Shown piece by piece: positions 9,076-16,802 of a DNA stretch of 32,247 nt; the stretch's first letter is position 1; each line of letters opens with the position of its first letter. Source of the DNA: an uncultured bacterium. GTDB lineage: Bacteria > Krumholzibacteriota > Krumholzibacteriia > LZORAL124-64-63. The position numbers were made by a program, and so were the translations under genes. The notes under the pieces are model-generated. The model was not told where the DNA came from. It did no database searches and saw nothing but the letters and a program-made list of their open reading frames with translations. The stretch is from assembly GCA_903859215.1 (NCBI GenBank), contig CAIOLW010000043.1:1-32247 (forward strand). The letters are read 5' to 3'.

Positions 9076-11492
9076 GCATCCGATCCGCGATGAATCGCCG
9101 CGGGCGTCCGCTGGCGGTCGTGCTGCTGGCCGTGCTGGTCGCCGGGACGGCGGTGGCGGCCGGCGCCGCGAAGAAGGCGGACGCTGCGCCAAAGGCCGCG
9201 AAGGACACGAAGGCCGCGCCGGCCACGGCCGAGCCGCCGGCGCCCCATGCCGGGAATCCCCACGGGGACATGTCGCTGGACTGCCGCCTGTGCCACAACG
9301 CGCAGGGCACCGCCAACGACAAGGCGCTCTCCTTCGACCACGCGACGACCGGCTTCGTGCTGGAAGGCCAGCACGCGCGCGTAGCCTGTCGCGACTGCCA
9401 CAGGCAGCCGCAGTTCTCGAACATCGGCACGCGCTGCTCGGACTGCCACCAGGACGCGCACCAGGCGCGCCTCGGGCCCGTCTGCGAGCAGTGCCACACG
9501 CCGGACGGCTGGGTGCAGCGCACCCGCGCCCAGCGCGATCACGACAACACGCGCCTGCCGCTGGTCGGGGCGCATGCGAAGGTCGACTGTGACGCGTGTC
9601 ACGAAGGGGCCGTGAGGGGCACCTATGTCGGCACGCCCTTCGAATGCTATGCCTGCCACCAGGCGGATTTCGAGGCGACGAGCAATCCCAACCACCGCAC
9701 GGCCGGCTTCACCACCGACTGCAACCGCTGCCACGGCGTGTTCTCGTCGTCCTGGGGTCGGGGCGACTTCATCCACTCGCTCAACTTCCCGCTGACGGGC
9801 GCCCATGCGACGGCGCAGTGCGCCGCGTGCCACACCGATCGCTTCGCGGGCACGCCGACCGACTGTTACGCGTGCCACCAGCCCGCCTACGACAGTTCCG
9901 TGAACCCGCCCCATGCGGCGGCGAACCTGGGCACCGACTGCGTCACGTGCCATACCACGGCGGCCTGGCGCCCGACGTCCTACAACCATGCCACGACCGG
10001 CTTCGCGCTGACGGGCGGGCACAGCCAGGTGGCGTGCATGGCGTGCCACCAGTCGGGCTACGTCGGCACGCCGGCCGACTGCTATTCGTGCCACCGCACA
10101 AACTACGAGGGCACGACGAACCCGAACCACGTCGCCGGCGTCTTCCCGACCGACTGCACGATATGCCACACGGCGACGCGGTGGGACCAGTCGAACTTCG
10201 ACCACGCGCGCACGACGTTCCCGCTGACCGGCGCCCATGCAAGCCGGACGTGCGTGGAGTGCCACGCGACGGGGTACACCGGCACGCCCACGGACTGCTA
10301 TGCGTGCCATCGCACGAACTACGAGGCGACCGCGAACCCGAACCATGCGGCGGCCAACATCCCGACGACGTGCGCGACCTGCCATTCCACCACGGGCTGG
10401 ACGCCGGCGTCGTTCAACCACAACGCGACCTCGTTCCCGCTGACGGGCGCACACACGGCGCAGACCTGCACGGCATGCCACGCCACCGCCTACACGGGCA
10501 CGCCTTCGGACTGTTACGCCTGCCACCAGGCCAACTACACCGGGGCCACGAATCCCGAACACGCGGCAGCCGGCTATCCCACGGCGTGCGTGACGTGCCA
10601 CTCGACGGCAGCCTGGTCGCCGGCGCAGTTCAACCACAACTCGACGTCGTTCCCGCTGACCGGGGCGCATACGGCGCAGGCCTGCGTGGCCTGCCATGCA
10701 ACGACGTTCAACGGCACGCCGACTGACTGCTATGCCTGCCATCAGGCCAACTACACCGGGGCCACGAATCCCGAGCACGCGGCAGCCGGCTATCCCACGG
10801 CGTGTGCGACGTGCCACTCGACCACCGGTTGGTCGCCGGCGCAGTTCAACCACAACACGACCACGTTCCCGCTGACCGGGGCGCATACGGCGCAGGCGTG
10901 CGCGGCCTGCCATGCAACGACGTTCAACGGCACGCCGACTGACTGCTACGCGTGCCACCAGAACGACTACACGCGGGCCGCGAACCCGGAACACGCGGCA
11001 GCCGGCTACCCGACGGCGTGCGTGACCTGCCATTCGACCACGGCGTGGTCGCCGGCGCAGTTCAACCACAGCACGACGTCTTTCCCGCTGACCGGGGCGC
11101 ACACGACACAGGCGTGCGCGGCCTGCCATGCCACCACGTTCAACGGCACGCCGACCGACTGTTACGCGTGCCACCAGAGCGCGTATGCGCAGACGACGAA
11201 CCCGAGCCATGCCGCAGCGTCGTTCCCGACGACGTGCACGACGTGCCACACGACGACCGCCTGGGCGCCGTCGACGTGGAACCATGAAACGCTGTTCCCG
11301 ATCAAGACAGGCAAGCACACGAACCTCTCGTGCACGCAGTGCCATGTCACGCCGAGCAACTATGCGAATTTCGAGTGCATCCTTTGCCACGAGCACAACC
11401 AGGCGGACATGAACAGCAAGCATTCCGGGCGAGCCGGCTACTCCTGGGTCAGCTCGGAATGCTACCGCTGCCATCCGAGGGGGCGCACGTGA
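9072..11492 (+). CDS. Giant repeat-built multihaem c-type cytochrome with 31 CxxCH motifs
   Basis: This 806-residue protein has a signal peptide (residues 1-30, ending near VAAGA), an Ala/Lys/Pro-rich linker to about residue 60, and 31 CxxCH motifs. Five lie before residue 190, twenty-four are in eight tandem modules (residues 192-767), and two are in the C-terminal tail. Each module starts with a CYxCH motif and carries three haem motifs plus three other histidines in the patterns NPxH, FNH and TGAH, so each can supply both axial ligands for its hemes. The ATG shares ATGA with the stop of the preceding cytochrome, and its own TGA overlaps the barrel gene start. Thr/Ser/Asn-rich modules, unlike the Lys-rich first cytochrome, suggest an exported or surface location. 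Whether it plugs the barrel or forms an extended wire cannot be told from sequence. Confidence 0.9.
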   Translation: MSIRSAMNRRGRPLAVVLLAVLVAGTAVAAGAAKKADAAPKAAKDTKAAPATAEPPAPHAGNPHGDMSLDCRLCHNAQGTANDKALSFDHATTGFVLEGQHARVACRDCHRQPQFSNIGTRCSDCHQDAHQARLGPVCEQCHTPDGWVQRTRAQRDHDNTRLPLVGAHAKVDCDACHEGAVRGTYVGTPFECYACHQADFEATSNPNHRTAGFTTDCNRCHGVFSSSWGRGDFIHSLNFPLTGAHATAQCAACHTDRFAGTPTDCYACHQPAYDSSVNPPHAAANLGTDCVTCHTTAAWRPTSYNHATTGFALTGGHSQVACMACHQSGYVGTPADCYSCHRTNYEGTTNPNHVAGVFPTDCTICHTATRWDQSNFDHARTTFPLTGAHASRTCVECHATGYTGTPTDCYACHRTNYEATANPNHAAANIPTTCATCHSTTGWTPASFNHNATSFPLTGAHTAQTCTACHATAYTGTPSDCYACHQANYTGATNPEHAAAGYPTACVTCHSTAAWSPAQFNHNSTSFPLTGAHTAQACVACHATTFNGTPTDCYACHQANYTGATNPEHAAAGYPTACATCHSTTGWSPAQFNHNTTTFPLTGAHTAQACAACHATTFNGTPTDCYACHQNDYTRAANPEHAAAGYPTACVTCHSTTAWSPAQFNHSTTSFPLTGAHTTQACAACHATTFNGTPTDCYACHQSAYAQTTNPSHAAASFPTTCTTCHTTTAWAPSTWNHETLFPIKTGKHTNLSCTQCHVTPSNYANFECILCHEHNQADMNSKHSGRAGYSWVSSECYRCHPRGRT
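9645..11375 (+). repeat. Eight tandem 216-219 bp tri-haem coding repeats
   Basis: Units begin at the first Cys codon of each CYxCH motif: 9645, 9864, 10080, 10296, 10512, 10728, 10944 and 11160. The first is 219 bp and the other seven are 216 bp. The units starting at 10512, 10728 and 10944 are nearly identical at DNA level, pointing to recent duplication or gene conversion; outer units have diverged. Reading frame and haem spacing are kept throughout. Confidence 0.93.
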
Positions 11493-13096
11493 TGCCCATG
11501 GCCGTTCGACGCGCCGGTGCGGCCTTCGTGCTCCTGGCGTTCCTGCTGGCGGTCCCGGCGGCTTCCCGCGCCGCCGAGGCCGAGTGCCACGTGCGTTTCG
11601 TTTCGATCGACAACGTCTACCTGGACGCGGGCAGCGCCGCGGGCCTGGACATGGGCGTGAAGGTGCACATCGTGCGCGAGGGCAAGGCCGTGGCCGAGCT
11701 GGAAGTGACCTATGTCGCCGAGAACTCGGCCTCGTGCCGCATCGTCAGCGGCGCCGGGACGATCAACACCGGCGATCGCGCCGTCTTCGCGCCGGTCGGG
11801 GCGGCGGCGCCGGCGGCGCCCGACACGCTCGTATCACGCGCCCGCGCAGTGACCCCGACGGCGACCAGGCCGAAAGCCAGGGTCGAGGACCGCTTCGACG
11901 GCTGGCTGGCCGTGCAGTGGGACGGCAGCACCGAGACGACATCGCGCGACCTGCGGACCGACCTGCTGAGCGTGCCGTTCCGCGTGCGCGCCCGCGACCT
12001 CGGCCACGGCTTCGAGTTCTCGGGCCGCGGCAATTTCCGGCGCATCACGCGCCAGGGCTTCGGCGCGAGCACGCCGGCCTCGGAGTGGCGCAACCGCATC
12101 ATGGAGGCGGCGTTCGTGCGCGAGGGCCGCGACCTGGGTTGGCAGCTGGCGTTCGGTCGCGTCGGCAGCCGCAACACTGCCGCAGCCGGGCCTTTCGACG
12201 GCCTTTCGGTGACGCGTCGCCTGGGCAAGGGGACGACGTTCGGCGCCTTCGGCGGCTTCGCCCCGGCGTGGGGCGACCTCGGTTTCAACACGAACGACCA
12301 CCTGGCCGGGCTCGTCTTCGACCACGAGCGCGCGGGCGCGGGCGGTCGCCGGCTCGACCTGACGCTGTCCGCGATCGGCCGCTACCGCCAGGGCCAGATC
12401 AGCCGCGAATACCTGTCGCTGGTCACCAGCTGGCGCGACGGCAAGCGGCTGAGCCTGCTGCAGGCAGCCGAAGTCGACCTGAACCGCGGCTGGCGGCGCG
12501 AGGGCACCGGCAAGAGCGCGCAGCTGACCAGCACGGCGCTGACCGGCCGCATCCAGGTTTCCCGGCCGCTGGCCGTCACTTTGGGCTACGACGGCCGCGA
12601 ACCGGTCAGGACCTGGGAGACGCGCTCGCTGCCGGACAGCCTGTTCACCGACGCCGGCCGCAACGGCTGGCGCGCCGGCGCCGCGTGGCGCGGCCCGGGC
12701 GGCACGGCCCTCGACATCTCGAGTGGCGCTCGCCACGAGCAGCGCAGCGGCGAGGACGTCACGTCGTGGCAAACGATGCTGCGGCTGCCGACGCGTGTCC
12801 TGCACGTGGCCGACGTGGCGCTGTCGGCGCGCGGCTTCGACGGCCCCTGGCTGTCGGGCTGGGCGCCGAGCGCGAGGCTGACGCGATCGACCGGCAGCGT
12901 GCTCTGGTCGCTCGACGGCGGTCGTTTCTCATACACCGGCAAGCAGGCGGATGCGACGCGCAACAACACCTGGGCCGAACTGGGCGCGTCCTGCGCCCTT
13001 GGAACCGGCTGGTCGCTGGCCGGTTCATGGCATCGTGACTGGGGCGACGACATCACCGGGCAGCGGTTGTTCGTGGAACTTGGCATGCGTTTCTAG
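11492..13096 (+). CDS. Outer-membrane beta-barrel of the cytochrome operon (porin-like)
   Basis: This 534-residue protein has a signal peptide (cleavage near SRAAEA, residues 26-30), a small N-terminal domain (about residues 32-105) with the pattern VYLDAGSAAGLDMG...GDRAVF, a Pro/Ala/Thr linker, and then about 400 residues of alternating amphipathic strands with aromatic girdles. It ends ELGMRF, a C-terminal aromatic strand typical of BAM-inserted barrels. The small domain resembles short beta domains seen in FlgT-like periplasmic proteins; that comparison is from memory. The start overlaps the previous stop (TGATG). Its place directly after two multihaem cytochromes suggests the porin part of a porin-cytochrome conduit. 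No MtrB-type Cys motif is present, so homology to MtrB is not claimed. Confidence 0.8.
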   Translation: MPMAVRRAGAAFVLLAFLLAVPAASRAAEAECHVRFVSIDNVYLDAGSAAGLDMGVKVHIVREGKAVAELEVTYVAENSASCRIVSGAGTINTGDRAVFAPVGAAAPAAPDTLVSRARAVTPTATRPKARVEDRFDGWLAVQWDGSTETTSRDLRTDLLSVPFRVRARDLGHGFEFSGRGNFRRITRQGFGASTPASEWRNRIMEAAFVREGRDLGWQLAFGRVGSRNTAAAGPFDGLSVTRRLGKGTTFGAFGGFAPAWGDLGFNTNDHLAGLVFDHERAGAGGRRLDLTLSAIGRYRQGQISREYLSLVTSWRDGKRLSLLQAAEVDLNRGWRREGTGKSAQLTSTALTGRIQVSRPLAVTLGYDGREPVRTWETRSLPDSLFTDAGRNGWRAGAAWRGPGGTALDISSGARHEQRSGEDVTSWQTMLRLPTRVLHVADVALSARGFDGPWLSGWAPSARLTRSTGSVLWSLDGGRFSYTGKQADATRNNTWAELGASCALGTGWSLAGSWHRDWGDDITGQRLFVELGMRF

Positions 13097-13111
13097 GGAA
13101 GCGGGGCGGAC

Positions 13112-14500
13112 GTGGAAGCGACATTCATCTGGCTGGGCGTCGGCGGGTTGTTCTGCCTGAGCTTGCTGATCTACGTGCGCCAGTTCCGCAACCGGCGCAG
13201 CGCCGACCTGGAACGATTGATCCAGAACCGCGAACTGGGCATGGACCGTCCCACGGGCCAGTACCCGCTCATCGACGCCGCCGCCTGCATCGGGTGCGGC
13301 ACGTGCGTGTCGGCCTGCCCCGAGCACGACGTGCTCGGCATCGTCATGGGCCGTTCGGTGGTCATCAACGGCGCCCGCTGCATCGGCCACGGCAAGTGCG
13401 CCGAGGCGTGCCCGGTCGGCGCCATCCGCATCGGGCTCGGCGACATCACCAAGCGCGACGACATCCCGGTGCTCAGCGCCGAGGGCCAGACCAACCTGCC
13501 CGGCCTGTGGATCGCCGGCGAGCTGAGCGGCTTCGCCCTGATCAACAACGCTGTGGCCCAGGGACGCAAGGTGATCGAGGCGATCGCCGCGACCGGCGGC
13601 CCGCGCGAAGTAGGGCCGTCCGAGGTGTTCGATGTCGTGGTCGTTGGCGCCGGTCCGGCCGGCATGAGCGCCGGGCTGGTGGCCGGAGAACTCGGGCTGT
13701 CGTGCGTCATCCTGGACCAGCAGGGCGCCGGCGGGACGATCCTGCAGTACCCGCGCCGCAAGCTGGTGATGGTGCAGCCGGTGGAGTTCCCGCGCATGGG
13801 CCGGCTGCCCCGGCACGAGTACGTCAAGGAAGAGCTGCTGGAGATCTGGGACAGCCTGCACCGCGACTACGGCCTGGATATCCGCGTCGGCCCGCGCGTG
13901 ACGGGCGTCAAGGGCAGGAAGGGCGATTTCACGGTCGAGACGACCGCCGGCAACTGGCGTGCGCGCCACGTGGTGCTGGCTTTGGGCCGCCGCGGTTCGC
14001 CGCGCCGCCTGAACGTGCCGGGCGAGGACCTGGGCAAGGTGGCGTTCCAGCTGATCGATGCCGAGGCCTACAAGGGGCGCCGGGTGCTGGTCGTGGGCGG
14101 CGGCGACTCGGCGGTCGAGGCCGCGATGGGATTGGCCCACCAGGACGGCTGCCAGGTGACGCTGTCCTACCGCAAGCCCGAGTTGATGCGCATCAAGCAG
14201 CGCAACTCCGAGCGCGTCGAGGCGCTGATCGCCCAGGACCGTATCGCGTTCCTCGGCGGCACCAACGTCAAGACGATCCTGGCGGACCGCGTCGTGCTGG
14301 AGGGTCCCACCGGTCCGATCATGCTGCCGAACGACGAAGTCTTCATCCTGGCCGGCGGCGTGCCGCCGTTCGCGCTGCTGCGCGAGATCGGGGTCGCCTT
14401 CGGCGGCGACCAGAAGGATGCCGAGCGCGCGGAGGCCGCGAGAGCGGCCAAGGCTGCCGAATCGCCCGGCGGCGTGGGTTCGGGCGTCCAGTCCGCCTGA
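13112..14500 (+). CDS. Membrane-anchored ferredoxin / FAD-NAD(P) oxidoreductase fusion
   Basis: The 462-residue protein has one N-terminal membrane helix (residues 4-22) and then a two-cluster ferredoxin domain. The first cluster motif, CIGCGTCVSACP (59-70), is complete; the second, CIGHGKCAEACP (90-101), has His in place of the second Cys. Residues 118-160 (TNLPGLWIAGELSG...A..GRKV) resemble the C-terminal FAD segment of thioredoxin-reductase-like enzymes, yet they come before the FAD Rossmann motif VVVGAGPAGMSAG (176-188) and the NAD(P) motif VLVVGGGDSAVEAA. The usual C-terminal FAD segment is missing at the end, so the fold looks circularly permuted. The start is GTG with a GGGGCGG stretch upstream, 15 nt after the barrel gene. 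It probably links cytoplasmic NAD(P)H or ferredoxin to the membrane cytochrome of the operon. Confidence 0.85.
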   Translation: MEATFIWLGVGGLFCLSLLIYVRQFRNRRSADLERLIQNRELGMDRPTGQYPLIDAAACIGCGTCVSACPEHDVLGIVMGRSVVINGARCIGHGKCAEACPVGAIRIGLGDITKRDDIPVLSAEGQTNLPGLWIAGELSGFALINNAVAQGRKVIEAIAATGGPREVGPSEVFDVVVVGAGPAGMSAGLVAGELGLSCVILDQQGAGGTILQYPRRKLVMVQPVEFPRMGRLPRHEYVKEELLEIWDSLHRDYGLDIRVGPRVTGVKGRKGDFTVETTAGNWRARHVVLALGRRGSPRRLNVPGEDLGKVAFQLIDAEAYKGRRVLVVGGGDSAVEAAMGLAHQDGCQVTLSYRKPELMRIKQRNSERVEALIAQDRIAFLGGTNVKTILADRVVLEGPTGPIMLPNDEVFILAGGVPPFALLREIGVAFGGDQKDAERAEAARAAKAAESPGGVGSGVQSA

Positions 14501-14528
14501 CCGCGGCCCGGTGACATCCCGCCGCCGC

Positions 14529-14556
14529 TTGAACATCCTGCCGGCGCCTGTATCAT
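14529..14556 (+). promoter_or_regulatory. Sigma-70-like promoter for the crotonase gene
   Basis: TTGAAC (14529-14534), 16 bp, TATCAT (14551-14556), placed 33 nt before the ATG. This suggests that the crotonase gene is transcribed apart from the cytochrome operon that ends at 14500. Confidence 0.5.
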
Positions 14557-14589
14557 GGCGGCACCCTTCCACCCGCGAGAGGCGCCGCC

Positions 14590-15384
14590 ATGTCCGTTGA
14601 GAGCTCCCTGGAGATCCGCGATACCGGTCCCTGGATCGAGATCATCCTCGACCGCCCGCCGCGCAACGTCCTGGATGCGTCCCTGCTCGGGGCGCTGCGC
14701 GATGCCCTGGACGAACTGGCTGCGGCCGGCGGCCCGCTGCTGCTGCTGCGCGCGCGAGGCAAGCACTTCTCGACCGGTTACGACATCGCGGACATCCCGG
14801 CGGAGATCTTCGACGAGGACCCCGACGTGCGCGCCGCGCATCCCTTCGAGCAGGTGATGGCGCGCCTGGTGGCGTACCCGTCGCCGGTCGTGGCGGCGGT
14901 CGGCGGCGATGCCTGGGGCGGGGCCGTGGAGTTGCTGGCCTGCGCGGACCTGCGCATCGGGGTGGAGGGCGCGCGCGTGGGGTTGCCGCCCGTGCGCCTG
15001 GGCCTGGTCTACAGCCACACCGGCCTGCGCCGCCTGCTGCGCGCGCTCGGCCCGGCGCTGGCGCGCGAGATGTTGTTGACCGGTGAGGCGATCGACACCT
15101 CGCGCGCGCTGGCGGCGGGGTTCTTCTGCCGGGTGGTGCCGCCCGCCGAACTGGACGTGACGGCGATCGCGTTGATGACGAACGTGTCGCGCGGGGGGCC
15201 GCAGGCGCTGCGGGGCACGCGACGCGTGCTGCACCTGCTGGAAGAGACCGAGACGCTGCCGGCGGCGGCGCTGGCGGAGATCGCGGCGCTGCGGCATGCG
15301 GCGCGCCACTCGGAGGACTTCGCGGCGGCGCAGGCGGCGTTCCTGGCGCGCAAACCGTCGCCGTTCGGGCCCTCCTGGGGATAA
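14590..15384 (+). CDS. Enoyl-CoA hydratase/isomerase (crotonase) family, ScpB-like
   Basis: This 264-residue crotonase-fold protein has the oxyanion-hole segments FSTGYDI (60-66) and GDAWGGAVELLACAD (106-120). The spacing, the W in AWGGA, the LVYSHTG segment (139-145) and the ending SEDF...AFLARKPSPF are closest to methylmalonyl-CoA decarboxylase (E. coli ScpB) as I recall it. The residue matching hydratase Glu164 is Pro134 (GLPPV instead of GLPEV), which argues against hydratase activity. The position of ScpB His66 is Tyr64, while a Tyr equivalent to ScpB Tyr140 is kept (Tyr141). A GAGAGG ribosome binding site precedes the ATG. It is convergent with the next gene, 4 nt away. The family is certain; the decarboxylase role is only a guess. 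Confidence 0.85.
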   Translation: MSVESSLEIRDTGPWIEIILDRPPRNVLDASLLGALRDALDELAAAGGPLLLLRARGKHFSTGYDIADIPAEIFDEDPDVRAAHPFEQVMARLVAYPSPVVAAVGGDAWGGAVELLACADLRIGVEGARVGLPPVRLGLVYSHTGLRRLLRALGPALAREMLLTGEAIDTSRALAAGFFCRVVPPAELDVTAIALMTNVSRGGPQALRGTRRVLHLLEETETLPAAALAEIAALRHAARHSEDFAAAQAAFLARKPSPFGPSWG

Positions 15385-15388
15385 TGGG

Positions 15389-16702
15389 CTAGAACGTAAA
15401 GCGGTCCCCGAAGCAGAAGAACCACTTGTGGTCCTCGTTGCGCGCGCCCTCGAAGCGCAGCTGCCACGTGTCGAGGCTCACGTGCGCCCCGGCGCCCCAG
15501 GTGACGACGGGGTCGCCCGGCGTGGCGCCGTCCCACCAGGCCTGGCCGCCGTCGACGAACGCGTGCAGGCCCAGTCCCACCGACTCGCCGCCCGGCGCGA
15601 TCGGCACCATCACCAGCGGCAGGCGGTACTCGGCCGTCAGCAGCCAGCCCTCCTCGCCCTCGAGCGACCCGAAACCGGCGCCGCGGATGGTGTCCGGCCC
15701 GCCCAGGAACAGCACGTTGTCCAGCGGCACGGGACCGCTCACGCGGCGGCCCCAGGCGCGCAGCGCCAGCAGGTGCCTGCCCGCGGGCAGCGGCAGGAAG
15801 GCGCGCGCGTCGCCCGTCACCTCGCGGTAATCGGCGAAACCGTTGCCTGCCCACCAGGCCGACTCGACCAGCACGCTGGCGCCGCGGTGCGGGTAGATCG
15901 GGTTGTCGCGCGAGTCGAGGCCGGCGCCCAGCGCCAGGCGCCAGTGATCCTCGTCGCCGGCGGCGTAGTCGGTCGCGACGCCGGCCGACCCGGCGCCGCG
16001 CGTCGGCGACTGCGCAAGGTAGGCGTCGCGCTGCGCGAAGTTGCCCCGCCGCGCGCCGCCCTGCACGAACGCGGGGCCGGCGAAGGTCCAGCGCGTCGAC
16101 AGGCCGGCGTCCCACTTGCGATAGCGCGTGGGGCGGAAGACGAAATCGGCCTGCTCGCCGCGCAGCGACAGCGTGCCCTGCAGTCCGCGCACGCCGCCCA
16201 GCCAGGGCACGTGCCACTCGGCGCCGGCCGCCTGCAGGCGCCAGGCCGAGACCTCGAAGCGCAACAGCTGCCCCGTGCCGCCCAGGTTGCGCTCCTCGAG
16301 CCAGCCGCCCAGCTGGTAGTTGTGGCGGCGGTTGTAGCGCACGAGCGGCCCGTAGTACGTCGTGATGTCCTCGGCGACCTCCACCGTCAGCACCAGCTTG
16401 CCGTCCCCGTCGCGGTCGGCGCCCATGTCGACGAAGCGGAACCAGCCGCAGTCCTCCAAAGCGTCCCAGGCCTTGTCCAGGCGGTCGGCGTTCAGCGAGT
16501 CGCCCTCGGCCAGGCCCATCACCCGGCGCACCGCGATCTCCTTCGTGTGTGCGTTGCCGGTGATTGCGATGCGGGCGATGCGTCCCTTGGCCGACGGCAG
16601 GGCGCGCGCGGCGCCGGCCGGCACGAGGACCGCCAGCAGGAGCGCCAGCACGGGGACCAGGGCGGACCGGAAGCGACGCGAAGAAGAAGACGGGTTGGGC
16701 AT
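15389..16702 (-). CDS. BamA/TamA-family outer-membrane barrel with one POTRA domain
   Basis: A signal peptide (residues 1-35, ending ARALP) is followed by one POTRA-like domain (about 38-115; ITGNAHTKEIAVRRVMGLAEGD, then the CGWFRFVDM strand) and a barrel of about 320 residues. LGGPDTIRGAGF near residue 335 corresponds to the conserved RGF/RGY loop motif of the Omp85 family, and the protein ends with Phe. With a single POTRA it is shorter than BamA (five) or TamA (three), so it is probably an accessory Omp85-type translocation, assembly or lipid-related protein. It stands alone between a convergent crotonase gene and an unrelated pair of genes. Confidence 0.85.
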   Translation of the reverse strand: MPNPSSSSRRFRSALVPVLALLLAVLVPAGAARALPSAKGRIARIAITGNAHTKEIAVRRVMGLAEGDSLNADRLDKAWDALEDCGWFRFVDMGADRDGDGKLVLTVEVAEDITTYYGPLVRYNRRHNYQLGGWLEERNLGGTGQLLRFEVSAWRLQAAGAEWHVPWLGGVRGLQGTLSLRGEQADFVFRPTRYRKWDAGLSTRWTFAGPAFVQGGARRGNFAQRDAYLAQSPTRGAGSAGVATDYAAGDEDHWRLALGAGLDSRDNPIYPHRGASVLVESAWWAGNGFADYREVTGDARAFLPLPAGRHLLALRAWGRRVSGPVPLDNVLFLGGPDTIRGAGFGSLEGEEGWLLTAEYRLPLVMVPIAPGGESVGLGLHAFVDGGQAWWDGATPGDPVVTWGAGAHVSLDTWQLRFEGARNEDHKWFFCFGDRFTF

Positions 16703-16802
16703 GGGCTCGACACATCCCGGTTGCGGGGACCGTCAGGACGAACGCGGCAGATCGACGATCAATGTCGCCGCAACCGCGCGGATTGTCCAGACATGGGGGG
16801 CG

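Noticed and set aside
9645-11375. Regular 216-bp repeats as a CRISPR or satellite array
   Set aside because: The unit is coding, in frame and keeps haem motifs; there are no short repeat-spacer units.
7366-11474. Very long open frames on the minus strand opposite both cytochromes
   Set aside because: They mirror the codons of the plus-strand genes; GC-rich DNA has few stop codons, and the translations are Ala/Arg/Val-rich without domains, while the plus strand has 51 CxxCH motifs.
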